Assembly (NCBI GenBank): GCA_964585485.1
Contig: CAZPDS010000082.1
Span: forward strand, 1-10,491
Length of the DNA stretch: 10,491 nucleotides
Reading direction: 5' to 3'
DNA from: CALGYY01 sp964585485
GTDB lineage: Bacteria; Bacteroidota; Bacteroidia; Bacteroidales; CAIWKO01
Shown: in pieces, positions 1 through 8,135 of the stretch
How positions within the stretch are numbered: position 1 is the stretch's first letter
Layout: each line of letters begins with the position of its first letter
Notes under the pieces: generated by a model
Seen by the model: the letters and a program-made list of their open reading frames with translations, nothing else
Database searches by the model: none
Told to the model about the DNA's origin: nothing
Position numbers and translations under genes: made by a program

Positions 1-1237
1 AAAAGCACAAAATTTACCAGTTAAAAGTGCATCAACATCAGTTACCTTGAACTATTTACCAAAGTTTAGTAGTTTATCTAATGGAAGCGGGTATGATTTG
101 ATTAATAATAGCTTAATCTATGATAATGGGACAAATATTGGAATAGGAACTACAAGCCCTTCTTCATTATTGTCTTTAAGGACCACGAAGATTGCTTCTT
201 ATTCAGGATCAAATTGGCCGACCCCTACTCTTACTGTTGAGAACATAGCAAATGATCCTAACACCCTATCACAATATGCGACAATTGGATTTGGCGTTTG
301 CTCTCAAACATCTGGTAATAATTCAATGGGGGCCATTACTTTGATACAACCTACTTATTTATCAAGGGCTTCAAATTTTGCGTTTTCATTAAGGAATAGT
401 GCAGGTAACACTAATGAAATATTGAGACTTCAATCTGACGGGAATGTTGGAATTGCCCTACAGACACCTGGAAGCAAGTTACAAGTAAATGGTAATGCTG
501 CAATTGGATATAGTTCTAGCACAAGTGCTCCTGCCAATGGGTTACTGGTAAATGGCAATGTTGGCATTGGCAATACAAATCCACAAGGTAAATTAATGAT
601 TGGCAATGCCCCGACAAATATTGTTTTGAGTGATTTACAAAACTCTGGGAACTTAGCTTATGGGGTGAGTTATATTGGTTTTAATGCTTCACGTTCTTCA
701 AATACATGGAATCTCGCTTCAGATGGTGTGCATAATGGAGGAGGGGTTATTATGACTACTATTAATGGTGAAATTTCTTTTATCCCAATTAACAACTCTT
801 CAACGCCAACAACCAGTCAATCAATTAATGAAGCAAATAATGGCTTCTACAATAATCGAGTTCTTACAATATATCCAGGGACAATTTCAGGGACACATTT
901 GAACGATGCGTATGTAAGGATTAATGGTTCTATTCTTTGTAAAGAGGTAGTTGTAACATTAGCCGGATGGCCCGATTTTGTTTTTAATGCTAGTTATCCA
1001 TTAATGACCATTATGGAAAGAGAAAATTATATTAAATTAAACGGACATCTTCCTCATATTGCTTCAGCAAAAACTATTGAGCAAAATGGCGCCAACTTAG
1101 GACAGACTGTTTCTGGCTTGATGCAAAATACTGAAGAAATTACTCTATATCTTATTGATATGTATAAGAGGCTTGAATTATTAGAGCAGGAAAATAAGTT
1201 ATTAAAAGAAAAATTAGAGCAATTTGAAAATAATTAG
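1..1237 (+). CDS. Tail-fibre-like protein, 3' part (5' end outside window)
   Basis: This reading frame is open from base 2 through the left edge, so the TTG at 47 is not a credible start and the true N-terminus lies upstream. The protein carries beta-structured repeats of the type 'NxGIGTTSP..LL' and 'NVGI...KLQVNG', seen near bases 130-175, 445-490 and 545-600. These are common in Bacteroidota phage tail fibres and secreted adhesin-like proteins. The last ~100 residues hold the usual C-terminal block for this group: 'HLPHIASAK', then 'NLGQ', then a leucine-heptad coiled coil ('LELLEQENKLLKEKLEQ') that probably trimerises the fibre. No catalytic Ser-Lys pair of an S74 intramolecular chaperone was identified. 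It is much more AT-rich than the right-hand genes. A host-encoded surface protein of the same repeat type is the main alternative. The family resemblance is good; the exact role is inferred. Confidence 0.8.
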   Translation, partial: KAQNLPVKSASTSVTLNYLPKFSSLSNGSGYDLINNSLIYDNGTNIGIGTTSPSSLLSLRTTKIASYSGSNWPTPTLTVENIANDPNTLSQYATIGFGVCSQTSGNNSMGAITLIQPTYLSRASNFAFSLRNSAGNTNEILRLQSDGNVGIALQTPGSKLQVNGNAAIGYSSSTSAPANGLLVNGNVGIGNTNPQGKLMIGNAPTNIVLSDLQNSGNLAYGVSYIGFNASRSSNTWNLASDGVHNGGGVIMTTINGEISFIPINNSSTPTTSQSINEANNGFYNNRVLTIYPGTISGTHLNDAYVRINGSILCKEVVVTLAGWPDFVFNASYPLMTIMERENYIKLNGHLPHIASAKTIEQNGANLGQTVSGLMQNTEEITLYLIDMYKRLELLEQENKLLKEKLEQFENN

Positions 1238-1344
1238 ATTGATTATTTTTTTTGATCTGGTTTGACTTTTTGATGAAGATGAACATCAGTGGGTTGTTTA
1301 TGATGTGCAGATAATTATTCGAAAAACAATTCATTCTTTTGGTC

Positions 1345-1392
1345 AACGATTGCAAAGAAGGTATGAATTGTCGCTCCTTCTTTGCAATCGTT
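1345..1392 (+). terminator. Probable intrinsic terminator: 17-bp perfect hairpin
   Basis: The arms AACGATTGCAAAGAAGG (1345-1361) and CCTTCTTTGCAATCGTT (1376-1392) are perfect reverse complements around a 14-nt loop. The right arm runs into a short T tract (1391-1394). It lies 108 bases after the tail-fibre stop codon, so it probably ends that transcript. The short T tract and only moderately GC-rich stem leave open a different role, such as a transposon end or a protein-binding palindrome. The opposite strand has no T tract after the stem. Confidence 0.6.
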
Positions 1393-1437
1393 TTACAACC
1401 GACAACCAAAATTTAAGTTTTTGTCTTACAGGCTGTA

Positions 1438-1679
1438 ATGCGTTGTTTGCGCTCTAAGAAGCGGACTTGCCATATGAAGACCACAGGAATTGCGCCAGAA
1501 AAAGCCAATCATGTGCTCGAAAAGATGAAGGCATGGTTGGATGAATACCTGCGTAATCTTCCGGCAAACTGCATCTTGCCTACCTGAGCAAAGATACGCA
1601 ACTTGCGGTCAAAAAAAATATGACCAAGCAAGAGAAGAAAACCATGATGTTCGTAAGCCTACGGCAATTGTATGAATAA
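1438..1679 (+). pseudogene. Frameshifted remnant of a small unknown protein
   Basis: From the ATG at 1438 one frame encodes about 49 residues (through 'KTTGIAPEKANHVLEKMKAW' and 'LPANC') and stops at 1585-1587. A second frame, open from about 1557 and closing with TAA at 1677-1679, continues as plausible hydrophilic protein: 'LHLAYLSKDTQLAVKKN', then 'MTKQEKKTMMFVSLRQLYE'. Adding one base near 1572 would join them as '..PANCHLAYLSKD..'. This suggests a one-base deletion in a former ORF of roughly 80 codons. I do not recognise the family. Two unrelated short open stretches remain possible, and a sequencing error would also explain the break. Confidence 0.4.
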
Positions 1680-1711
1680 TTATGATATCACAAAATACTC
1701 ATTACTCAGGA

Positions 1712-3226
1712 TTATAACAATATAGTAATTGATCCTGTACCAAACCTCCCATTCGCCTTCACCTCCCCCTCCTTCACCTCAACAATCATATCTACATCAT
1801 GCGCAAACTGGTTTTGCCCGCGGAACTGGCCATTTTTGGTGGTATGAAAGATGAAAATGAATGACACGCCGGGATTGTCCTTGCGGAGCTGATTCAGGTC
1901 GTCAATAGTGAGGTTAGCACGGGATACGCTGTCAATAAACACGAAGTCATATCCGGAAAGGTCTTCCGGGATATTCTCGGCCACATAAAGCCTGGGGTGT
2001 TCAGCCTTGAGACGCTCCAGCTTTTCCTTTAGCGTGTACCCAAATTTCTCCTCAATGGCGCAGTAGAGGACTTTGCCGTGATGTTCGGCCAGGTGCTTGG
2101 CAAAGTCCAGGCAGAGGGTAGATTTGCCGGATTTCGGCAGGCCAAAGACCATGGCTGAGAAACCAATACTGGGATCACCGATAAGTTCCCTGTATTTCCC
2201 CTGCAGGCCGATAGTTTTAAATTCCATGCCGGCCAGTTCAGTGCTGGGGATTACCCGGGAGTCTTCGCCCAGCATCATATCTTCATCTTTGGTTTCGTTG
2301 TCGGTGCCGGACATTCCGCGTTCAATTTCGTAGATCCGGTGCAGGTGCTTTGATACTTTTTTTTTGCGCCGTCGTTTTTCCATGTAAGAGAAGATTCCCA
2401 TCAGGCCGTTCAGCTCGCTTTTGCTGATATGGGGCGCGGCAGTATCCCCATTTACGTATTTGTTCAGAGATTGATAAATGGCATCCAGTCGCACGGCGTA
2501 GGGATCCTCTTTGGTGAGCTTTTTTTGCTCAACGGCCTTTTTGATGTGCTGCATCAGGGCTTTGGCCTTATCCTTTACGTTCTTTTTGCCGTGCAGGCTG
2601 ATGTACTGGCGGATGTAGCTAACGCTGAGCATGGATTTCTGGCTGCCGGCAATTTCCAGGTAATGCTGCAAGGTTTTACTGTCGATCTTTATCTCGACGG
2701 ATTCCCCCATCTTTTCGTAGCATTTGATGAGCTGATCCTGGATCTTTTCGATTTCTGTAGCATAAGGGGAGGTCTTGCGGATCTTCTTTTCCAGGATGGC
2801 TTTTTGAAGTGAGCTTAAAAAGCGCAGGATTTCATCCTGGGTTTTGACCTTCCCATGAAGCCCCGCATATCGCTTGATAAATGATACTTCCGGCGAAACC
2901 TTCTCCACGGCTTCGGCAGAGGCTTCTTCTTTAGACTCGGTCTTTTTTTGCTTTGGGGCAGCCGTCTTTTTTTGTGCCCTGGGTTTGGGTTCCTGCCTGG
3001 CAGGTTCAACCGGTTTTGATTCCGGCCGGGGATTTTTATTTACCCATTGATCCAACTTTTCAAAGTAGGCGTTCACAACGCGACGGATGTTTTCGTTGGT
3101 ATTGAAGGCAGACCAATCGTTTTTGGCAGCCCCCTGGGTGAGTTTATGTCCGTTTCTCAACGCTTCGGGCAGTGTGTCAAAATCCAGCTTCGAGGTAAAG
3201 TCAAAATAATTCTCCTTGGTGATCAT
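1712..3226 (-). CDS. RecA-fold ATPase with duplicated central module
   Basis: This 504-aa protein ends in a RecA/RadA-like ATPase core. Walker A is GLPKSGKST (about 362-370), followed by a beta strand and 'CAIEEKF' (389-395), Walker B DFVFIDSV (427-434) and a polar strand 'FIFIFHTTKNGQFRG' (456-470), then 'HDVDMIVEV' and 'GRFGTGS' near the C-terminus. This pattern is familiar from Bacteroidota phage and plasmid ATPases. The first ~65 residues form a separate small domain, followed by a Lys/Pro/Ala-rich linker (66-110). Residues 115-170 and 203-258 are an ungapped internal repeat, and a basic patch RRRKKK (285-290) could contact DNA. It is the last gene of the cassette, 17 bp after the helicase stop, and starts at ATG. 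The likely role is DNA loading, pairing or remodelling with the upstream helicase. The ATPase call is firm; the substrate is inferred. Confidence 0.8.
   Translation of the reverse strand: MITKENYFDFTSKLDFDTLPEALRNGHKLTQGAAKNDWSAFNTNENIRRVVNAYFEKLDQWVNKNPRPESKPVEPARQEPKPRAQKKTAAPKQKKTESKEEASAEAVEKVSPEVSFIKRYAGLHGKVKTQDEILRFLSSLQKAILEKKIRKTSPYATEIEKIQDQLIKCYEKMGESVEIKIDSKTLQHYLEIAGSQKSMLSVSYIRQYISLHGKKNVKDKAKALMQHIKKAVEQKKLTKEDPYAVRLDAIYQSLNKYVNGDTAAPHISKSELNGLMGIFSYMEKRRRKKKVSKHLHRIYEIERGMSGTDNETKDEDMMLGEDSRVIPSTELAGMEFKTIGLQGKYRELIGDPSIGFSAMVFGLPKSGKSTLCLDFAKHLAEHHGKVLYCAIEEKFGYTLKEKLERLKAEHPRLYVAENIPEDLSGYDFVFIDSVSRANLTIDDLNQLRKDNPGVSFIFIFHTTKNGQFRGQNQFAHDVDMIVEVKEGEVKANGRFGTGSITILL
2393..2635 (-). 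repeat. Protein-level tandem repeat unit 2 in the RecA-fold ATPase
   Basis: This codes residues ~198-278. It repeats the landmarks of unit 1 in the same order and spacing: SYIRQY, LHGK, KKAVEQKK and PYA. The DNA has diverged, so the duplication is old. Confidence 0.75.
2648..2893 (-). repeat. Protein-level tandem repeat unit 1 in the RecA-fold ATPase
   Basis: This codes residues ~112-193. The unit has the pattern S-[FY]-I-x-x-Y-x-x-LHGK, then a Lys-rich helix, then 'PYA', then a second helix. It aligns without gaps to the next unit over 56 residues, 19 of them identical by hand count. Probably a duplicated helical binding module. Confidence 0.75.
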
Positions 3227-3243
3227 ATTGTTGGTTTTAAGGG

Positions 3244-6200
3244 TTATATGCTAAGTAATTCAAGTTCAACTTCAAGGGCAAGGGCTTCCAATTCCATGTC
3301 GTTGGTGTCCTGCGGAATATTCTCGGCCGGTGGCAGCATCCTGGGTTCGTTGCTTTGGACATCCTCGGCTTTATATGCCAGCAGGTAGTTGAGTTTGGCA
3401 AACTCCCCGGCGCGATCGCCGGCGGTGCGGCCTTCCACCTGCAAGGCGGATTTCTTTTCTTCAATCTCCCGGCGCAGGGATCCCCAGCGCTCGGATTGGT
3501 TGTCGTTTTTGTATAGCTCTGCCTTCTTTTGTATGGCCTGTTTGTCCAGGTTGTAGGTTTCAAGGACGTTGGACAGGTCGCTTTCAATAGTAAAGCCTTT
3601 GGGCTTTAAAATCGTTTTTTCGGTCTTGCGCACTTTTGAAACGTATTCCTTGAAGTAGCTCACATACCAACGGTTCCCGAAGTACACATTCAGCGCAGAG
3701 CTGTTGTTTTCGATCTTCCGGGCAATGGCAATGATGTCTTTGTCTTCAAGCGGACTGGTGGCCAGCAATGTCTCGATCTCGTCTTTCAGTTCTTTGGCCT
3801 TTTTGTAGGATTTTGCTTTCTGGCTGTTTTCATCATCCGGCTCGGCGGCTTTGTTTTCGCTTTCAAACCAAGCGGATCCGTTCAGGTTTGCAAGAAACTG
3901 ACGAATGGCATCCAGGGATTCTTCCCGGTAACGGTTATACTGCTCAATATCGTCCTTGATTTCTTCAACCATTTCAATCGCCCGGTTGATCTTGGAAAAT
4001 TCCCGGTTGAGTTGTTCTTTTTCCTGGTCAAAGAACATGCGTACCAGGCGATCAACATCCGTGATCAGAGCCAGTTTGATTTCTTCCGGGTTCAGGCTTT
4101 CCAGATCCAGCACATTTCCGCGATCACCCTTAAACCAGATATCGTTGATGCGGCTGGTCTTTTCTTCCAGTTTCTGAAATACGAATACATCCATGCTGTC
4201 CTGGATCAACGGCATAACGATCCTAACATAAGCAAAACGGTTTCCCTGGCGCCAGATGCGGCCTTCAAGCTGCCGCAGGTCGGTCGGGTTCCATTCAGGA
4301 TAACAATTGTAGATAACCGTTCCGCGCTTTTGCAGGTCAATGCCTTCGCGGATGGTGGCCGTGCCGATGATAATCTTCACAACCCCCTCCAAAAAGGCTT
4401 CTTTGATGGTTTCCTTGCGCGTGTCATTGATTTCAGAATTCAGAATCTCGACTTCGTCCACCTTGGTCTTATCGAACATCACTCCGCGCTTAAAGCCCAC
4501 TTCCTTTTCCAAGTATTCCTTGATCATGGGGAAGAACTGTTTCCCGCGGTTCATGTAGATGACCTGTCCGGAGCAATCCTCGCCGCTGGTCTGGTGCCAT
4601 TGCTTGACCGAACGGATGCACTCCATCACGTAACGGATCTTGGGGCTTTCGTTTACAAATTCCTTGTAATCTTCCGGATGTCCGTCCAGGATGAAGGGTG
4701 AAAGCGCATTGTCGAGCGAATAGGCCAGGGCGCGGAACAGGTTGCCCATGTCGAGCTTGCCCTGGGTTGAGCGCTTGGCCAGTTCCACGATCTTGTTCTG
4801 ATTGATGCGCTGCTTTTCAGTCATGTTGATGTAAGTCAGGATCTGCTTGTCCTGGCTCAGGCGTATGTTGCGTCCGCCAATGCTATCGTAGATCATCGGC
4901 AGGTTAATCTTTTTGGGGCGTTTTACCCCTGCTTCTTCGCCGGTGCGGTAAAGGATATGGTTGTAGATGAGCTTTTGCAGAATACGACGATTGGTAAAGC
5001 TTTTTATTACTTCCTTTTCGACGATTTCCTCTTTGTAGTTGGCTGTCCATTCCACGGTGGGCAAAACAAAGAGGTCGAAAAATGTGTCTATGTTGTAGAT
5101 GCCGTTTTTGTAAAGGCTTTCGTAGGCCACAAGGGAAAGCATGGAATAGATCTCCAACGGGGAGTTGGTAAAGGGCGTGGCTGTCAAGAGCTGCGTGTTT
5201 CGGCCATATTTGCGCTGGATGTAGTTCAGGATCAAAAAGGCTTTTTGACCGGTCTCGCTGGTAGCTGACTGGATGTTGTAGCGTTTGTTGCCCTCCTCAT
5301 CGGCCTTGACGTTGGAAAATACGTTTTTGCAACGGTGCGCTTCATCAATCACTACGTAATCAAATCCCAATACATCCACATCGGCCACGGTGTCTTTCAA
5401 TCCTACGCCAATCATTTCTCGGAACTTTTGGTATTCGATTTCCTTGTCCCGGGCGGACTTCTTGTTGGATTGTCCCAGGATATTGACCAGCTCCACGAAT
5501 AACTCATCAGACACTGTCTGACCAAACCCGAGACGTTTAAACCCTTCGTAGGTCAAAACGGTTATGGATTTTTCTGGAACCGGTTTGTTCAGGTTAATGC
5601 GCTTTACCACATCACTGCCCAGGTTGTACCAGTCGTTGACGGTAACGCCCGTATGCGAGAGCACCCCGGAAACAAATTCCTTAGACTTCTTGTCTTCGTA
5701 GCCGATAATCTCGTTGATCCATTTCTTGTACGTGGGTTTGGGAACCACGACAATCGGGCGTTTGCACTTTCCGCACATTAGGTTATGCGCCAGTGTGGCA
5801 ATACTGGCCATGGTTTTACCCACGCCCACATCCAGTGCCAGGATCCCGCTGCCCATCGCTTCCATAAAGGCAATACTCTCGCGCTGGATATCGGTAAGCT
5901 GAAGGATCCCGCTTTTGAATTTGGCGGAACACTCAAAGCCGATGGGCACTTTATGATAGGATATGTCGCTTTGGCCATTATACAGTCGGTTCCAGGCATA
6001 GTCCAGCTTTTCCTGGTCGCCCGGCGTGAGGACTTCATGCAAAAAACGGGAGAACAACTTTTCGCCCTCAATACGGGCGTTGGCTTTGAGTTCTGCTTTT
6101 TCCTCCTTGCTCATTTTATCATCCCGCAGGGAACGGTTGGCGATGTAGTAATCGGCAATGTCGATGGCGGAAGACTTTTCAAAATCAGCATCCGCGTTCA

Positions 6201-7158
6201 GGGTAAAAAGCCATTTGATAAAGACCTGTTGCAGTGTATAGCGTGTCTGCCCGTCAAAACGTATATGGATCTTTTCCTTATCCCGCTTGCGTTCCACCCG
6301 GCCATTGATTTTCTTTAATTCATCGGCCTTTTCAACATCCATGTATTCCTCGCGCACTTCGCAAATGGAGAAAATTTCCTCATTGCCGGCAAAGTCGGAT
6401 ATGGCCGTGATGATCGGCCGCTCTTTTTCGTCCGGATTGGTAACGGTCAATAGTGTGGGCTTTGCCTTTGCAATGGCTTCCTTGTGTTTGTCGTAAACGC
6501 TTTGTCCCCACTGGGAAAGGATTTGATCTTTGTCTTTCTCCAGTTGCAGCTCACGGTCGTACATGTTGCCATAGGTATAGATTGGATACGGCACAACTTC
6601 CCCGCCAAGGAAAAACAAAGCCCCGCTGCGCACCAACTCATCAAGGTCTTTCTGATTGCAGGCCACGGTGGTCTTAACCAGCTTGCAATGGCCGGACTGG
6701 ACATAGTACAGCCCATCGTCGGAACGGTAAATGAAATAGCTTTCCCCTTCGGCGTAGTCGTGGGTTTTGATGAACTTTCCCAGGACGGCCCCGGATTCAA
6801 CAGAGCGTATATCGCGGAAATGGTTGTCTTTAATGATCGTGGGCTTTGTTGTTACAACATTCTCCACCATATTTCCGCCGTTGATGTAGTATTTCTCCCA
6901 GCCTTTCATCGGGATTCCAAGGCTGCGTTTATACCATACCCAGGCGCGAATTTCATCCGTGCTGATTCCCTTGTTGTAGCGCCGCAGGACATCATCAAAG
7001 CTCATGACCTTGCTGCCGGTGTCACCCAGCCCGGAAAGCTCCCGGGCATTGCGCATGACCTGACGGATAATGTCGGCATTGGTATCAATATTCATGGAGA
7101 CCCCGGAGCTTAAAGCTCCCAGGCTATCAATCGAGCTGATTCCGCTTAGATAACTCAT
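3244..7158 (-). CDS. SNF2/DarB-like superfamily 2 helicase
   Basis: This 1304-aa protein has a complete SF2 helicase core. A Q-motif-like segment 'LTDIQRESIAF' (421-431) precedes Walker A 'LDVGVGKT' (442-449). Then come DEAH at 605-608 (YVVIDEAHRC), motif III 'LLTATPFTNSP' (657-667), motif V region 'TATIREGIDLQ' (933-943) and motif VI 'QLEGRIWRQGN' (963-973). The pre-core segment 'YAWNRLYNG...KVPIGF' (387-408) and the 'VGVGKT' loop resemble the helicase half of P1 DarB-type and other phage/plasmid polyvalent proteins. The first ~385 residues have no domain I recognise. Residues ~1045-1260 are charged and probably coiled coil. It ends in an acidic leucine-rich tail shared with the upstream protein. 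The start is the ATG 5 bp after the previous stop. Probably an ATP-driven DNA translocase acting with the cassette methyltransferase; no nuclease motif was seen. Confidence 0.88.
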   Translation of the reverse strand: MSYLSGISSIDSLGALSSGVSMNIDTNADIIRQVMRNARELSGLGDTGSKVMSFDDVLRRYNKGISTDEIRAWVWYKRSLGIPMKGWEKYYINGGNMVENVVTTKPTIIKDNHFRDIRSVESGAVLGKFIKTHDYAEGESYFIYRSDDGLYYVQSGHCKLVKTTVACNQKDLDELVRSGALFFLGGEVVPYPIYTYGNMYDRELQLEKDKDQILSQWGQSVYDKHKEAIAKAKPTLLTVTNPDEKERPIITAISDFAGNEEIFSICEVREEYMDVEKADELKKINGRVERKRDKEKIHIRFDGQTRYTLQQVFIKWLFTLNADADFEKSSAIDIADYYIANRSLRDDKMSKEEKAELKANARIEGEKLFSRFLHEVLTPGDQEKLDYAWNRLYNGQSDISYHKVPIGFECSAKFKSGILQLTDIQRESIAFMEAMGSGILALDVGVGKTMASIATLAHNLMCGKCKRPIVVVPKPTYKKWINEIIGYEDKKSKEFVSGVLSHTGVTVNDWYNLGSDVVKRINLNKPVPEKSITVLTYEGFKRLGFGQTVSDELFVELVNILGQSNKKSARDKEIEYQKFREMIGVGLKDTVADVDVLGFDYVVIDEAHRCKNVFSNVKADEEGNKRYNIQSATSETGQKAFLILNYIQRKYGRNTQLLTATPFTNSPLEIYSMLSLVAYESLYKNGIYNIDTFFDLFVLPTVEWTANYKEEIVEKEVIKSFTNRRILQKLIYNHILYRTGEEAGVKRPKKINLPMIYDSIGGRNIRLSQDKQILTYINMTEKQRINQNKIVELAKRSTQGKLDMGNLFRALAYSLDNALSPFILDGHPEDYKEFVNESPKIRYVMECIRSVKQWHQTSGEDCSGQVIYMNRGKQFFPMIKEYLEKEVGFKRGVMFDKTKVDEVEILNSEINDTRKETIKEAFLEGVVKIIIGTATIREGIDLQKRGTVIYNCYPEWNPTDLRQLEGRIWRQGNRFAYVRIVMPLIQDSMDVFVFQKLEEKTSRINDIWFKGDRGNVLDLESLNPEEIKLALITDVDRLVRMFFDQEKEQLNREFSKINRAIEMVEEIKDDIEQYNRYREESLDAIRQFLANLNGSAWFESENKAAEPDDENSQKAKSYKKAKELKDEIETLLATSPLEDKDIIAIARKIENNSSALNVYFGNRWYVSYFKEYVSKVRKTEKTILKPKGFTIESDLSNVLETYNLDKQAIQKKAELYKNDNQSERWGSLRREIEEKKSALQVEGRTAGDRAGEFAKLNYLLAYKAEDVQSNEPRMLPPAENIPQDTNDMELEALALEVELELLSI
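3247..3303 (-). repeat. C-terminal acidic-leucine tail, copy in the helicase
   Basis: This codes the last 19 residues of the helicase, ending MELEALALEVELELLSI. Eleven consecutive residues (ELEALALEVEL) are identical in the 319-aa protein encoded immediately upstream. The alternating Leu/Glu pattern could form an amphipathic strand or helix. Probably a docking or sorting tag. Confidence 0.8.
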
Positions 7159-7163
7159 GGTGA

Positions 7164-8123
7164 TTATGTTTTTAATAATTGCAGTTCAACTTCCAGAGCA
7201 AGTGCTTCCAGCTCCAAATCATTGTTTTGAGATGGGCTTTGCTTGCCTGATATATTTTTATAATATTCCAGTTCTTTGTCGATCACATCCCGGATCAGGG
7301 TATTCCAGTATTGTTCAATCCCGGGTCGTTCGCTGATGGTTGAGAGGATCTCATCCGAGATATTAAAGTCATCTTCGTCCTCGATGATAATGCCGGATTG
7401 ACGGGCTTTTTCAAGGATGATGTTTCGCAGACCGGTGCAGAAGTTCAGCCAGTCCTCTTCAAATCCTTTCCACAGCAGGGAGCGCTTTTGACTGGCGTTG
7501 GTAAACTTTGTCAGAAACTCTTTACGCCGGGCGCGATCAGGACCGGCGTCCAGGATCTGTTGCTCCAGGGAATCGATGAGTTCATCCAGCGGTATGTTTT
7601 CCTGATTGAATTTTGCAAGTTCATCCTGGTAGTAGCTGCTGAACGCCGAAACAGGCCAGTCAAGTAGCTTTTGTGCATCCCCAAAGCGATTGGTCACAGA
7701 ACCCGGCTCTTCATAGGATTCATCATCTTGCAGACTGTCTTCAACATCCTTTTGAATGGCCTGAACGATATCCTCCTTTGTACCCTTAACGGTGATGGGG
7801 AATTGCAGGCTGGTTGTGACAACTTCCTGTCCGCAGATCTTCTCCGGATGCTTGGCAAACCATGTGTTGAAGCTGGTTATCTCGCGGAAGGATAATGCAG
7901 AGTTCAGGGCAAAGGAAAGCTTGTATTCCTCGTCCTGGATCTGATTAAAGCGCTTCTGAAGTTCCGGTGGGATAAAACCATTACGCAGCAAGGTGCGCGG
8001 GGAGTTCTTCTCCTCACTTTGGGGTAGTTCATCCAGCAGCCTTTCAATCGCGGCAATACGCGCCCGGTACCAGGCAGGATTGCTGATAACTTTAATAGTG
8101 TCTTTGCTGGATGAAAGGCTCAT
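7164..8123 (-). CDS. Unknown acidic protein sharing the helicase's C-terminal tail
   Basis: I do not recognise a family for this 319-aa protein. It has no signal peptide, membrane span or obvious catalytic motif and is rich in acidic and helical residues. Visible landmarks are an N-terminal 'ISNPAWYRARIAAIERLLDE' helix (13-32), a segment 'WFAKHPEKICGQEV' (88-101) followed by 'VKGTKEDIVQAI' (112-123), helices around 160-240, and an acidic patch IEDEDDF (247-253). The 'HPEK.(L/C)G' plus 'KGTKEDI' arrangement resembles linker regions of phage/plasmid polyvalent proteins, a weak recollection rather than a domain call. It ends LELEALALEVELQLLKT, nearly the same tail as the next protein. It starts 12 bp after the RadC-like stop and ends 5 bp before the helicase ATG, so it is surely co-expressed. 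An adaptor or partner of the helicase is the simplest inference. Confidence 0.75.
   Translation of the reverse strand: MSLSSSKDTIKVISNPAWYRARIAAIERLLDELPQSEEKNSPRTLLRNGFIPPELQKRFNQIQDEEYKLSFALNSALSFREITSFNTWFAKHPEKICGQEVVTTSLQFPITVKGTKEDIVQAIQKDVEDSLQDDESYEEPGSVTNRFGDAQKLLDWPVSAFSSYYQDELAKFNQENIPLDELIDSLEQQILDAGPDRARRKEFLTKFTNASQKRSLLWKGFEEDWLNFCTGLRNIILEKARQSGIIIEDEDDFNISDEILSTISERPGIEQYWNTLIRDVIDKELEYYKNISGKQSPSQNNDLELEALALEVELQLLKT
7167..7223 (-). repeat. C-terminal acidic-leucine tail, copy in the 319-aa protein
   Basis: This codes the last 19 residues. It matches the helicase tail at 3247-3303 in most residues, but many codons differ at synonymous positions (for example CTG against CTT, GCA against GCC). 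The protein sequence therefore seems to be what is conserved, rather than a fresh DNA duplication. Confidence 0.8.
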
Positions 8124-8135
8124 TGCTACTGTGGT

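Larger units (their letters stand above)
1238..1711. other. Intergenic region with hairpin and gene remnant
   Basis: About 470 bases without an intact gene separate the tail-fibre gene from the convergent five-gene cassette. It contains the 17-bp hairpin at 1345-1392 and the frameshifted remnant at 1438-1679. It is also where base composition shifts from AT-rich on the left to near-even on the right. I found no tRNA, CRISPR or clear attachment-site repeat here, and no convincing terminator for the leftward cassette. Confidence 0.6.

Noticed and set aside
47..49. TTG as start of the tail-fibre gene
   Set aside because: The frame is open upstream to the window edge with sensible sequence (LPVKSASTSVTL), so the gene simply begins outside.
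1152..1409. 85-aa ORF on the - strand
   Set aside because: Overlaps the tail-fibre 3' end and the hairpin; low-complexity Asn/Ile-rich translation, no start signal or family features.
2429..2812. 127-aa hydrophobic + strand ORF
   Set aside because: Exact antisense of the duplicated Lys-rich module; hydrophobicity follows from complementing Lys/Glu codons.
4012..4701. 229-aa + strand ORF
   Set aside because: Antisense shadow of the helicase gene; the helicase motifs on the other strand are unambiguous.
6484..7113. 209-aa + strand ORF
   Set aside because: Antisense shadow of the helicase N-terminal coding region, no supporting signals.
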